64,000 nt of DNA from JACCZX01 sp963801035 (GTDB lineage Bacteria > Pseudomonadota > Gammaproteobacteria > Burkholderiales > Burkholderiaceae_F): the NCBI GenBank assembly GCA_963801035.1, contig CAWDDF010000003.1, positions 744,001 to 808,000 on the forward strand, written 5' to 3'. The notes under the pieces are model-generated. The model was not told where the DNA came from. It saw nothing but the letters and a program-made list of their open reading frames with translations, and ran no database searches. Every line of letters starts with the position of its first letter. Positions within the stretch are counted from its first letter, which is position 1. Shown piece by piece: positions 16,929-26,253 of this stretch. A program made the translations under genes and the position numbers.

Positions 16929-17870
16929 GTGACTGTCTCGACCGCGCCTCGCAAGCCCTGCGTTATCTGCGTCGGCGGCTCGGCAACGATTGACCAGATC
17001 TTCCTGGTCGACGAAGTCAAACTTCCGTCGGTCAAGATCACCGCGACTGACTTCGTCGAGACCGGTGGCGGCATGGGCGCCAACGCAGCGGTGGCGGTGC
17101 AACGGCTCGGCGGGCGGGCGATCTACTGGGGCCGCGTCGGTGACGACGAAACCGGTGATCAGGTCATCGCGCTACTGAAGCATGAAGGCGTCGACGTTTC
17201 GACTTTGCTGCGCCTTTCCGGGTTTCGCACCAAGATTGCCACCATCTTGATCGACAAGCGCGGCGAGCGACTGGTCGTGTCGGTGCAGCCACAGGGTTAT
17301 CCGCCCGACGCATCATGGTTGCCCGTCGAGCGCGTCGGCGACGCCGATGCGGTGTTGGCCGACACGCGCTGGCCCGCAGGTGCGCAGCGTCTGTTCGATG
17401 CTGCTGCGATGGCAGGCAAGCCAAGTGTGTTCGACGGTGATGCCGGCGAGCCGCAGCAGGTGCGCGAAACCGCGCGGCTTGCGACGCATCCGTTCCTGTC
17501 GCAATCGATGTTGCAGAGTCTGCAGATGGGCGAGCCCGAGCACGCACTTCCGAAGCTTTTCGGCGGCCGTAATGTCGTCTGCGGAGTGACGCTTGGCGCG
17601 GCGGGCGTGATGTGGTTCGACGGCGAACGCATTGCAAGCGCGCCGTCACCGGCCATCAAAGCGATCGATACGCTCGCGGCGGGTGACACGTGGCACGGCG
17701 CGTTTGCTCTCGCGCTTGCCGAGCGCAAGGAGCTTAACGAGGCGATTACGTTCGCCACAGCAGTGGCGGCAATGAAGTGCACACGGTTCGGCGGCCGCGC
17801 CGGCATTCCGAAGCGCGATCAGTTCGAGCGCTGGTGGAGCGAAGTCCAGGCGAGGCCTGTCAAAGTTTGA
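16929..17870 (+). CDS. PfkB family carbohydrate kinase
   Basis: GTG 16929 with GGCGGGAG just upstream; 313 residues. The N-terminal PfkB elements are CVGGSATIDQI and ETGGGMGANAAVAVQRLGG. The C-terminal ATP/anion-hole signature reads DTLAAGDTWHGAFALAL near residue 248, with the catalytic base in AAGD. Family members phosphorylate sugars or nucleosides. It is 13 bases after the TRAP permease gene and probably cotranscribed, hinting that the imported compound, or one of its products, is a polyol or sugar acid. That is not obvious from the HMG-CoA lyase side, so the six-gene run may combine two pathways. Confidence 0.88.
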   Translation: MTVSTAPRKPCVICVGGSATIDQIFLVDEVKLPSVKITATDFVETGGGMGANAAVAVQRLGGRAIYWGRVGDDETGDQVIALLKHEGVDVSTLLRLSGFRTKIATILIDKRGERLVVSVQPQGYPPDASWLPVERVGDADAVLADTRWPAGAQRLFDAAAMAGKPSVFDGDAGEPQQVRETARLATHPFLSQSMLQSLQMGEPEHALPKLFGGRNVVCGVTLGAAGVMWFDGERIASAPSPAIKAIDTLAAGDTWHGAFALALAERKELNEAITFATAVAAMKCTRFGGRAGIPKRDQFERWWSEVQARPVKV

Positions 17871-19018
17871 CCGGCGCCAGCGAATGCGGCCCAAGCTCGC
17901 GCAATGAACTGACGCCAATCAACGCCATGTCTTGCTGGATCTCGTGCGCCAGCAGGCGAATCGCATGCGCAACGCCGGCTTGTCCGCCGACAGAAGCCGC
18001 GTAAATGAACGGCCTCCCTATGAATACGAAGTCTGCGCCCAGCGCGAGCGCCTTCAGCACATCATTGCCGCGGCGTATCCCACTGTCGATCATCACTTTC
18101 ATATGACCTTTGACGCGCGGCGATCGCAGGCAGCGCGTGTAACGGGGCGAGCGATGCGTCAAGCTGCCGTCCACCATGGTTCGAAACGATCACGCCATCA
18201 ACGCCACGATCGGCGGCAATACGTGCATCTTCGACCGACAAGATTCCCTTCAACACCAGCTTGCCGGTCCACAAGCGCCGTATTTGATCGACATGCGCCC
18301 ACGATAGCGTGTCGCGCGAGCCGAATTCGCGCACGGCAGCACTCGAGAAAATCGGCACACCGCGAGTCGCGCTTGAGTTTTCGAAATGCGGCATCCCGCT
18401 CTTCAGCAACGTTCGAAGCAGCGTCCCAACTGTCCACCGTGGGCGAACGATGCCGTCCCAGGCGAGCCGCACGCTGGGTCGCAGTGGCATCGTGAAGCCG
18501 ACGCGAACATTGTTTTCGCGGCTCGGTAGCGTTGCCACATCGACGGTCAAAATCAGTGTTTCGTATCCGGCGCTTTGAACCCGCTGCACCATCGCGTCGA
18601 TCTTCGCGGAGTCGCCGGGCAGATATGCCTGAAACCAGGTCGAGCGTGGTGCGGCGGCACGCACATCCTCCAGTCGTGTCAACGCCGTCGAGCTGACGAC
18701 CATCGGAATGTTTGCAGCTTCGGCAGCACGCGCCAGCGCGAGATCGCCTTGGTAGGCGATCAACGCACTGATGCCCATCGGCGCAATGCCGAACGGCGAC
18801 GCGTAAGTTTCCCCGAAGAGCTCGACATGTTGCGAGCGCCGCGAAACGTCGACTAGCACGCGCGGTACGAACGCCCATTGCCGATACGCATCTGCGGCCG
18901 CTTGCAGCGCAACGTTGTCTTCGGCACCGCCTGCGACATACCCGAGAATCGGCCGTGGCAGATGGCGACGAGCGGCCAGCTCGAAATCGGCAAGTGAAAG
19001 AATATTGCGCAAAGGCAT
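17860..19018 (-). CDS. FMN-dependent alpha-hydroxy-acid oxidase (LldD-like), one frameshift
   Basis: I start at ATG 19018 (PLRNILSLADFELAAR); a TTG at 19048 is possible. The FMN-binding (beta/alpha)8 family features are YVAGGAEDN, PFGIAPMG, FQAYLPGDS, LTVDVATLPSRENNVR, SNHGGRQLDASLAPLHALPAIA, then in a second frame MIDSGIRRGNDVLKALALGA and FIGRPF. The frame changes near 18119 (GG run). Removing one base gives a 385-residue protein of normal length. It oxidises L-lactate, glycolate or a related acid. Catalytic His and Arg sit in SNHGGRQ. It converges with the PfkB gene with an 11-base overlap. Confidence 0.85.
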
Positions 19019-19110
19019 GGGGTTGTTGAAGCACTCGACACGTGCCAAAGATGCAGGTAGCTTCGCACGGAATCGTCAGCCCGTTTCCGAACATTGACTG
19101 AAGGATTGCA

Positions 19111-20084
19111 ATGAAGACTGATCTGTTGTTAAGAAGCGCTGCCAGCGTTATCGCCGCCTCTTTTCCTGTTGGCTGGCTTCGCGTCGATTGCCGCTGCGGC
19201 TGCTCCGCAGCTGAAGACTTCGGCACCAGGCTATTACCGCATGATGCTCGGTGACTTCGAAGTCACCGCACTATCGGACGGCACGGTTGATCTGACGATG
19301 GGCGATCTGCTGACCAACGTCACTGCAGCAAGGCTTCGCAGCGCGCTGGCGAAGCAGCACTTGAAAGATCCGGTCGAGACGTCGGTCAACGCCTATCTGA
19401 TCAACACCGGCAACAAGCTCGTGCTGATCGACGCTGGCGCGGGGACGTTCTTTGGGCCGACCGTCGGCAAGCTGATGGCTAACCTGAGGGCATCAGGCTA
19501 TCAACCCGAGCAGGTCGACGAGATCTACATCACCCATATGCACGCCGATCACGTCGGGCGGTCTTGTTGCTGGCGGCCAGATCGCGTTCCCGAACGCTAT
19601 CGTGCGCGCCGATCAGCGCGAAGCGGATTTCTGGTTGAGCAAGGCCAACATGGACGCCGCCCCTAAGGAGTTCAAGCAGGTTTTCGAAGGTGCGATGGCT
19701 TCAGTTAATCCGTACGTGGCCACGGGCAAATTCAAGGCGTTCAGTGGCAACACCGAACTGCTGCCGGGCATCAAGGCAGTGGCCACGTACGGGCATACGC
19801 CCGGCCACACCGTTTACGTGGTTGAAAGTAACGGTCAGCGTCTAGTGTTTTGGGGCGATCTGATGCATTCGGCCGCGGTGCAGTTCCCCGATCCGTCGGT
19901 AACGATCAAGTTCGACACTGATTCAAAAGCCGCCGCCGCGCAGCGAAAGGCGCAATACGCTGACGCCGCCAAACGCGGGCACTGGGTCGCCGCCGCGCAC
20001 TTGCCTTTTCCGGGTATCGGCCATCTGCGCGCCGACGGCAAGGGTTATGACTGGATCCCGGCGAATTACACGGTGCTGCGTTGA
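19111..20084 (+). CDS. Metallo-beta-lactamase-fold hydrolase, exported, two frameshifts
   Basis: ATG 19111 begins a Sec leader (MKTDLLLRSAASVIAAS) that breaks at a T4 run, 19161-19164; one T fewer gives FLLAGFASIAAAAAPQ. The core then runs GDFEVTALSDGTVDL to the zinc motif THMHADHVG near residue 145. A GGG at 19556-19558 breaks the frame again. Removing one G restores GLVAGGQIAFPN and the remaining zinc ligands in YGHTPGHTVY and FWGDLMHS. Repaired length is 323 residues. Such periplasmic MBL proteins hydrolyse lactones, esters or similar bonds; substrate unknown. Its last 25 codons recur in a relic at 21405-21483. Confidence 0.83.
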
Positions 20085-20127
20085 TCCGCGGTCAGGGTTG
20101 ACTACGTAAGTAGTAACCGAAGTTCCA

Positions 20128-21156
20128 TCAGCGCTTGCGTACTTTGATCGTGTAGTTCCCCATACCCGTTTTGCGGTTGTAGTGCCGCACTTGCACCCAG
20201 TACTTGCCGGCAACCAGGTCCGAGGAGATGCGCGCATTCGTGTCAACGCCCGAATCGTCGTCTTCGGCAATCAACGCCGTTTCGCTATTAGGTCCGAAGA
20301 GCTTCATCACTACATCGGTCGGGCCGCGGCTGTCGACCACGTACGTTCCATCGGTCGCGGCAGTGAACGTGAACAAGTCTTCCTCGCCGACTTTGCCAAT
20401 CGCCGCTGCTGTCCGGCGCACCGCGTTGACCTTCAGTTCGACCGCGTTCGACACCACACCGCCCGTTTTCGGATACATCTTCGCGCCGGCAATGAACTCC
20501 TTGTCGAGACGCGACAACACATCATTCGCCTTGGTGGCGATACCGTTCAAGGTCCAGGAGGCAGGAAAGAAGTACAGCATGATCGAATCCGGATCGAACG
20601 CCGTTCCGTTGATCTGATCCGCCTGATACTTGCGTAGAACATTGTGACGAGTCGTCGCCTCGTCCCAGAAGTTCGGTGACCCGGCAAGTTCGCGAATGAC
20701 AACCTCTTCATTCCACTCAATGCCACCGGCAGGATTCTGATGTTCGTGTGCGAGACCGATCGCGTGACCGAACTCATGCGCCGCGGTGCCGCCGTCAAGA
20801 AACCCGAGATTCATTGTTGCCTCATTGACGGGGATGCTGCGCGAGTCGGTGCCAACGTATGACCAGGCGCCATCATTGGGATCGAACTTGATTCGGATTT
20901 CCGCGTTCGGCGCATTGTTGAAATCGAACTTAAGGTTAGCCACCTGCGACCACCAACCGGCCTGCTCGCGTGCAGTTTGCTGCTCGGCCGCCGTGCCGCC
21001 GATGAACCGCACGCGCAACGTCGAGCCATTCATCCAACTTTTGCCGATCGGCGATATCGCACGCGTACGACCCTGCGGTCCGCGCGTCGTGCGTTGCAGC
21101 CGCATCAGTTCGCGCGGCAGGACTCGATCGGTACAAACCTTCGCTCGTTCAGCCAT
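20128..21156 (-). CDS. Metzincin-type zinc metallopeptidase with pre-peptidase C-terminal (PPC) domain
   Basis: ATG 21156 follows GGAGGTGCTCG. The 342-residue protein has the extended zinc motif HEFGHAIGLAHEH (HExxHxxGxxH, near residue 128) of metzincins such as astacin and matrixin peptidases. A downstream SIMLYF sits where the Met-turn is expected. The last 110 residues resemble a PPC beta-sandwich (FTFTAATDGTYVVDSRG, KYWVQVRHYNRKTGMGNYTI), common in secreted enzymes. No Sec leader is visible at the N-terminus, so export may use another route or the protein may act inside the cell. It converges with the MBL gene. Confidence 0.82.
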   Translation of the reverse strand: MAERAKVCTDRVLPRELMRLQRTTRGPQGRTRAISPIGKSWMNGSTLRVRFIGGTAAEQQTAREQAGWWSQVANLKFDFNNAPNAEIRIKFDPNDGAWSYVGTDSRSIPVNEATMNLGFLDGGTAAHEFGHAIGLAHEHQNPAGGIEWNEEVVIRELAGSPNFWDEATTRHNVLRKYQADQINGTAFDPDSIMLYFFPASWTLNGIATKANDVLSRLDKEFIAGAKMYPKTGGVVSNAVELKVNAVRRTAAAIGKVGEEDLFTFTAATDGTYVVDSRGPTDVVMKLFGPNSETALIAEDDDSGVDTNARISSDLVAGKYWVQVRHYNRKTGMGNYTIKVRKR

Positions 21157-21230
21157 CGAGCACCTCCATGCAAGAGTTCGGCGTGTTGAAAGCCTCCGCT
21201 GTCGGCGCTAAAAAATCAACCCGAATATTC

Positions 21231-21483
21231 ATGCAATGCGACAAGACGCTCGGCTTTACGTGGATTTGCTCGGTCTGAAGCCGGGACCGGCCCCGATCTG
21301 GGCTTTCCGGGGGCGTGGTTGTACGCGGGCGATATTGCTGTGTTGCACATCATCGCTGGGCGAGGCGTACCCCAACAATCCGCAGGCGTAATTGATCACA
21401 TGGCGTTCCCCGGCATCGGCCACTTGCGTCCGGATGGCAAGGGATATGACTGGATTCCGGCGAATTTCACCGCGTTGCGTTGA
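21231..21483 (+). pseudogene. Chimeric relic: VOC-protein fragment joined to the tail of the MBL-fold hydrolase
   Basis: Bases 21240-21405 match the VOC gene at 21966 at codon level (GACAAGACGCT, then PDLGFPGAWLYAGD, AVLHIIAGR, DHMAF), with one-base gaps near 21258 and 21288. At 21405 the match switches to the last 25 codons of the MBL gene, giving FPGIGHLRPDGKGYDWIPAN and a TGA at 21481. The switch sits at a shared TTCC. If the two gaps are sequencing errors, this would be a small in-frame fusion of about 84 residues. I see no ribosome site and call it a relic. It fills the 333-base gap between the peptidase and Nudix genes. Confidence 0.7.
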
Positions 21484-21489
21484 CGTTCG

Positions 21490-21885
21490 TCAGTCTTCGA
21501 CGCGCATTACGACAGCGTTGTTGTTGAACGCGTCCTTCGCACGGCCATCATGGCGCTGGCGCATGCCGGTTGGTAGGCGACCCGGCTCGAACCAATCGAT
21601 CTGATCGATCTCGTCGCTGGCATGTGTCGTCGCGGATGAAGGCGAACATATGAAAGTCAGGACCAAATCGTTTTCGCTCGGAACCGAATAGACGCCGAGC
21701 AGTCGCTCGACTCGAACGTCGAGGCCAATTTCCTCTCGCACTTCGCGCACGACCGTCTCCCACGGCGGCTCGTTCGCCTCGACGTGACCGCCCGGAAGAT
21801 TCCATTTACCGTCCTTCTTACGACGACACAGCAAGAGCCTCGACCGATCATCGAGGATCAGGGCAAAGGCGCAGACAGTCGGCAT
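21490..21885 (-). CDS. Nudix hydrolase
   Basis: A 131-residue protein with an intact Nudix box: GGHVEANEPPWETVVREVRE followed by EIGL (G-x5-E-x7-R-E-x2-E-E-x-G), near residues 32-55. The catalytic glutamates of REVREE are present. It should hydrolyse a nucleoside diphosphate linked to another group, with Mg2+. The short form with an opening CAFALILDDRSRLLLCRRK is the MutT-like type; the substrate cannot be assigned. It is divergent from the VOC gene, 80 bases away, and its 3' end abuts the chimeric relic. Confidence 0.9.
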   Translation of the reverse strand: MPTVCAFALILDDRSRLLLCRRKKDGKWNLPGGHVEANEPPWETVVREVREEIGLDVRVERLLGVYSVPSENDLVLTFICSPSSATTHASDEIDQIDWFEPGRLPTGMRQRHDGRAKDAFNNNAVVMRVED

Positions 21886-21965
21886 GATGTTGGGCTAGCA
21901 AGCGAAAGTCCCAATGCATGTCGCTCAATGCGATCATTAGCGCTCGCTGTGCGCAGGAGTCAAAC

Positions 21966-22340
21966 ATGATTCACGGAATGAACCACTTCACCGTCTTATC
22001 CGACGATCTCGACAAGACGCTGGGCTTCTACGTCGACTTGCTCGGACTCAAACCGGGGCCGCGTCCTGATCTGGGTTTTCCCGGTGCCTGGCTGTACGCC
22101 GGAGAAACTGCGGTGCTGCACATCATTGCAGGACGCGCGCTGCCGGCACAACGCGCTGGCGTGCTCGACCATATGGCCTTCTCTGCAAGCGGACTGGCGG
22201 ACGTCAAGGCAAAGCTCGATGCGAAAAAAATCGACTACGAGCTACGTCGTCAGCGCGGCGCGGGGACCTGGCAATTGTTTTGCCACGATCCCAGCGGCGC
22301 GAAAGTAGAGCTCGATTTCGATCCGGCCGAATCAGCCTGA
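21966..22340 (+). CDS. VOC (glyoxalase/dioxygenase superfamily) protein
   Basis: ATG 21966 with AGGAG nine bases upstream; 124 residues. The paired beta-alpha-beta-beta-beta units are visible: MNHFTVLSDDLDKTLGFYVDLLGL and LDHMAFSASGLADVKAKL. Candidate metal ligands are His in MNHF, His in LDHMAF and Glu in KVELDF. The fold supports glyoxalases, extradiol dioxygenases and antibiotic-resistance proteins; this one resembles glyoxalase-like proteins of unknown substrate. A diverged partial copy lies 0.7 kb upstream. Confidence 0.88.
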   Translation: MIHGMNHFTVLSDDLDKTLGFYVDLLGLKPGPRPDLGFPGAWLYAGETAVLHIIAGRALPAQRAGVLDHMAFSASGLADVKAKLDAKKIDYELRRQRGAGTWQLFCHDPSGAKVELDFDPAESA

Positions 22341-22425
22341 TTCCTCACCGCAATACCGTGCGTAGGTGTGTGCCTACAGCCATCGGATGACGTTAAACAG
22401 GTGCGATCCTCATCGATGGAATCCC

Positions 22426-22815
22426 ATGAAACGTCAAATTTTCTTACTGCTGTTAGCCGCTGCGGCCAGTCCCGTATGGGCTGCGGATGTTGGAGTTTCG
22501 GTCAGCGTTGGACAACCGGGCTTTTACGGTCGCATCGATATTGGCAACGTTCCCCCGCCCCAAGTCATCTATCCGCAGCCGATCATCATCCAGCGTGTGG
22601 TGCAGCCCCCGCAACCGGTTTACCTGCGGGTCCCACCAGGCCACGCGCAGAAGTGGAGCAAGCACTGCGACAAATACGACGCGTGCAGCCGTCCGGTCTA
22701 TTTCGTCAAAGACGACTGGTACAACAACGTGTACGTACCGCACTACCAGAAGACGCATCCCTCGTCGAACGGCAACGCCAACGGTAAAGGCAACGGCAAG
22801 GGAAAGAGCAAGTAG
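22426..22815 (+). CDS. Exported hypothetical protein with Asn/Gly/Lys-rich tail
   Basis: ATG 22426 begins a clear Sec leader (MKRQIFLLLLAAAASPVWA, cut before ADVG). The 110-residue mature protein has GVSVSVGQPGFYGRIDIGN and a proline-rich PPPQVIYPQP stretch. Next come a Cys pair in KHCDKYDACSRPVYFVKDDWY and a repetitive NGNANGKGNGKGKSK tail. The layout resembles small betaproteobacterial envelope proteins of unknown function. I do not recognise an enzyme motif. It stands alone between the VOC gene and Ada. Confidence 0.75.
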   Translation: MKRQIFLLLLAAAASPVWAADVGVSVSVGQPGFYGRIDIGNVPPPQVIYPQPIIIQRVVQPPQPVYLRVPPGHAQKWSKHCDKYDACSRPVYFVKDDWYNNVYVPHYQKTHPSSNGNANGKGNGKGKSK

Positions 22816-22858
22816 CGACGAGCGCTACCGGTAGCTGACGCGCAATTCGAAAGCAAGA

Positions 22859-22882
22859 CGCGGAGTTCGGCAAAACTCCGCG
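22859..22882 (+). terminator. Terminator-like hairpin after the exported hypothetical gene
   Basis: A perfect nine-pair stem (22859-22867 with 22874-22882, CGCGGAGTT arm) closes a six-base loop, 44 bases after the stop codon. There is no T-tract, so intrinsic termination is only possible. Confidence 0.4.
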
Positions 22883-22929
22883 CGATCTATCTTCTGCTGT
22901 CGCTAAAATGACGGAGAGCAGAAGTGAAT

Positions 22930-24004
22930 ATGGCAACGAAATCAGAGATGCGGGCGGCAGCGGTCGTCTGCGACCCTCGCTGGGAGCGCCGTAGTGACTC
23001 GTGACCCGCGCGCCGATGGTCAATTTTTTTACTCGGTCAGGACAACGGGCGTGTACTGCCGGCCTTCGTGCGCCGCCCGTCGGGCGCGGCCAGAGAACGT
23101 CGATTTCCACGCATCGTCCGAAGCAGCCGAGCGCGCCGGCTTTCGCCCTTGCAAGCGCTGCAGGCCGGACCAGTTGTCATTGGCCGGACAGCACGCCGCA
23201 ACAGTCGCCAACCTGTGTCGCCTCATCGAAAACGCGGAACACGCACCGACGCTTGCAGAGCTGGCTGCGCACGCGGGGTTGAGTGCATTTCACCTGCATC
23301 GGGTGTTCAAAGCGATCACCGGCCTGACTCCGAAGCAGTATGCGGTCGCGCACCGCACTCGACGAGTCAAGGCAGAGCTCAATCGAAGCAATACGGTGAC
23401 CGAGGCGATTTACGGCGCCGGGTACAACTCGAATGGACGCTTCTACGAGCAATCGAACGACGTGCTGGGTATGACGCCGACGGCGTATCGCGCCGGCGGA
23501 GCAAACACCGAGATTCGATTCGCGATCGGCGAGTGTTCGTTAGGTTCGATCCTGGTTGCGGCGAGCGAGCGCGGAGTGTGCGCGATTCTGATCGGCGACG
23601 ACCCTGATGCGCTTGCGCGCGATCTGCAGGATCGATTCCCGCGTGCGCATTTGATCGGCGGTGATTCGCAATTCGAGCAACTTGTCGCCAAGGTGGTGGG
23701 ATTCGTCGAAGCCCCGGCACTGGGGCTTGATCTGCCACTCGACGTTCGAGGCACTGCATTCCAACAGCGCGTATGGCAAGCCCTGCGCGAAATTCCGGTA
23801 GGCCAAACGGTCAGTTATTTGCAAGTCGCGAATCGCATCGGCGCGCCTAAAGCAGTTCGTGCCGTGGGCGCCGCGGTGGGTGCCAATCCGTTGGCAGTCG
23901 CCATTCCGTGCCATCGTGTAATTCGCCATGATGGTTCTCTGTGCGGCTACCGTTGGGGTGTCGACCGCAAGCGCGCACTCATCGAGCGAGAAGCCGCCAC
24001 ATAG
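22930..24004 (+). CDS. ada: Bifunctional DNA alkylation repair protein and regulator Ada, one frameshift
   Basis: The frame opens at ATG 22930 (MATKSEMRAAAV, DPRWER). It shifts at CC 22989-22990; dropping one C joins it to VVTRDPRADGQFFYSV and a 357-residue protein. The N-terminal domain has four Cys for zinc (VYCRPSCAAR and PCKRCRPD); the first Cys takes methyl groups from phosphotriesters. An AraC helix-turn-helix domain follows (LAELAAHAGLSAFHLHRVFK). The C-terminal O6-methylguanine methyltransferase has the acceptor motif AIPCHRVI. Methylated Ada activates its own gene and repair partners. A GTG at 22994 is the alternative start if the shift is real, but it would truncate the first domain. 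Confidence 0.9.
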
Positions 24005-24113
24005 CCGCTGAATTCCGCGTTTGCAGGGGAGGCGCTAAGCCGTTCGCACGACGGCAAGCACTTGGCTGCGTCGATAGACTGGCCTCCTATCAGTTTTCGA
24101 CCTTCGCACTCCT

Positions 24114-24969
24114 ATGCTGACTCGCCAAAAGTTGTTTAGCTTGCGCACGTTGCTGCACACGTTATTGGCCTTCGCTGCCTGCGGTGCGACGAGCGCGTTT
24201 GCGCAGGTGGGAAATGCAACGGCCGGCGCGACTGCGTACATGGAAAGAGTTGCGGGTTCAAGCTGTAGAGACTGCCACGGCTTCGGCGGAAATTTTCGCG
24301 ACTCGGAGTTCGGAGCAGGAGCTACAGAAGCGGCGATCCGCGCAGGCATCCAAGCCGCCATTACCGGCAACGCTGGCGGAGTGATGGCGCCGTTTCAGAA
24401 CGCTCCATGGTCGGCGCAGAAAACCTCCGACGTCGCGGCTTACCTTGCTATCGCGGTTCCGGAACCAACGCCGCCACCGTTTGCTCCACTGCCAACACCG
24501 GCTGCAGCTCCAAGTCCGGTCGCATTTCCCAGCACAGCCGTCGGTGCCACCAGTGCGCAGATCCCCGTGGTACTAACGAACAGTGCTGGCATAGCCATCA
24601 CGCTTGGCAATCCGGCGGTTAATCCCGGCACCGGGCAGGTAGCCAATTTCAAGAGTGGACCTGTTGCCGCAGGCCAGACGGCGTGCGTGAATGGCGGAGT
24701 AATACAACCAGGTGCAAGCTGCGCGATAGGCTTTGAGTTCGTGCCAACCACCGCCGGCGCCAGCACTGCAACTTTTAGGGTTACCTTTGTCTGGCAACGT
24801 TCCGGCACGTGACATCACACTGCAGGGCACCGCAACCGGAGCTGGAGGCTCTACCGCGCCAACCTCGTCCGCAAACGCGCCATTGAACGCCGGCGCTGGC
24901 TCACTTGGCTGGATGAATCTACTAGGACTGCTTGCGCTGCTTGGAGCGCGCCGGGCACGACGCTCCTAA
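24114..24969 (+). CDS. Exported c-type cytochrome-like protein with anchor-D domain and C-terminal sorting signal, one frameshift
   Basis: ATG 24114 starts a Sec leader (LLHTLLAFAACGATSAFAQ). One heme motif, CRDCH, is near residue 49. A Pro/Ala linker leads into a beta domain (VAFPSTAVGATSAQIPVVLT, QPGASCAIGFEFVPTTAG) of the choice-of-anchor-D/ASPM-like type. The frame breaks near 24786-24788; removing one T gives RVTLSGNVPARDITLQGTAT. The repaired 284-residue protein ends GSLGWMNLLGLLALLGARRARRS, a glycine, hydrophobic and arginine tripartite tail like GlyGly-CTERM sorting signals. The role is probably surface or periplasmic electron transfer; the partner is unknown. Confidence 0.72.
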
Positions 24970-24990
24970 TCGTCTAGCCCTCACCACTAA

Positions 24991-25015
24991 AGCGCCGATC
25001 TTCGGCGCTTTTTTT
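24991..25015 (+). terminator. Intrinsic terminator
   Basis: An eight-pair G+C-rich stem (24991-24998 with 25002-25009, AGCGCCGA arm) closes a three-base loop and runs into seven T, 25009-25015. It stands 21 bases after the cytochrome-like gene and is the clearest intrinsic terminator in the window. Confidence 0.9.
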
Positions 25016-25017
25016 AT

Positions 25018-26253
25018 TTGCGTCTAAATTTCGCTATCGATGATGGTGCCAGCGCGACGCAAGTGACACAGAAAGCCCGCTTACCTGCAGCGATCTGGAC
25101 GCTGGGTTTTGTCAGTCTGTTAATGGACATCTCGTCCGAGATGATCCACAGCCTGCTGCCGGTTTTCCTGGTTGCCTCGCTTGGAGCAAGCGCGTTCGTC
25201 GTCGGACTGATCGAAGGAATTGCTGAAGCGACGGCGCTAATCGTCAAAGTTTTTTCGGGCACGCTTTCGGACTACTGGCGCAAGCGCAAATCGCTGGCGG
25301 TGATCGGCTATACGCTGGGCGCGCTGTCAAAGCCGCTGTTCGCAATTTCATCGACTGCAGGCATGGTGTTCACCGCGCGCTTCATCGATCGCATCGGAAA
25401 AGGAATCCGCGGCGCTCCGCGCGATGCGCTGGTCGCAGATATTGCTCCGAGCGAATTGCGCGGCGCGGCGTTTGGACTGCGGCAATCGCTCGATACCGTC
25501 GGCGCCTTTATCGGGCCGTTGCTCGCGCTTGGGTTGATGCTGCTTTGGGCAAACGATTTCCGCGCGGTGTTCTGGGTTGCGGTCATTCCCGGTGTACTTG
25601 CGGTTGCCTTGCTTGTCTTCGGCGTGCGCGAACCCGAACGCGAGCCCGCGGCGCGCCCCAGTAATCCGATTCGGCGAGCGAGCCTGCGCAAACTATCTCG
25701 TTCGTACTGGTGGGTGGTAGCGATCGGCGCCGTATTCACACTGGCGCGTTTTAGCGAAGCGTTTCTCGTGCTGCGTGCAGCCGATGGCGGCTTGCCACTT
25801 GCGCTGGTGCCGCTGGTCCTGATCGCGATGAACGTCGTGTATGCGCTGTCCGCGTATCCGTTCGGGAGGCTGTCGGACCGCATCAGCCATGCGCGGCTGC
25901 TGGCGTGGGGCCTTGCGGTCCTGATTGGCGCCGATATCGTGCTCGCCTATAGCAACCAGTGGACGTCGATATGGCTCGGTGTTTCGCTGTGGGGCTTGCA
26001 CATGGGCATCACGCAGGGACTGCTTGCAACAATGGTTGCCGATTCCGCGCCCGTCGACCTGCGCGGAACGGCCTTCGGATTTTTTAACCTCGTCAGCGGA
26101 GTGGCGTTGCTGATAGCGAGTGCGCTTGCGGGCTTTCTATGGGACCAATTGGGCGCACCGCAAACTTTTATCGCCGGTGCCCTGTTCAGCGCAATTGCAT
26201 TGCTTGCGATCGTTGTCAGCCCGCCGCAGCAACCGCCGCGCATATCCACATGA
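25018..26253 (+). CDS. MFS transporter
   Basis: Up to 411 residues. The first in-frame start, TTG 25018, sits in the terminator tail; GTG 25063 (16th codon) is more likely, since homology-like sequence begins with LPAAIWTLGFVSLLMDISSE. Twelve hydrophobic segments are visible. The helix 2-3 signature reads GTLSDYWRKRK, and DRIGKGIRGAPRDALVAD follows helix 4, a pattern of the MFS_1 branch with many efflux proteins. The last codons overlap the next gene as ATGA. That gene is a 2OG-dioxygenase, so export of its product is a reasonable hypothesis. Confidence 0.85.
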   Translation: MRLNFAIDDGASATQVTQKARLPAAIWTLGFVSLLMDISSEMIHSLLPVFLVASLGASAFVVGLIEGIAEATALIVKVFSGTLSDYWRKRKSLAVIGYTLGALSKPLFAISSTAGMVFTARFIDRIGKGIRGAPRDALVADIAPSELRGAAFGLRQSLDTVGAFIGPLLALGLMLLWANDFRAVFWVAVIPGVLAVALLVFGVREPEREPAARPSNPIRRASLRKLSRSYWWVVAIGAVFTLARFSEAFLVLRAADGGLPLALVPLVLIAMNVVYALSAYPFGRLSDRISHARLLAWGLAVLIGADIVLAYSNQWTSIWLGVSLWGLHMGITQGLLATMVADSAPVDLRGTAFGFFNLVSGVALLIASALAGFLWDQLGAPQTFIAGALFSAIALLAIVVSPPQQPPRIST

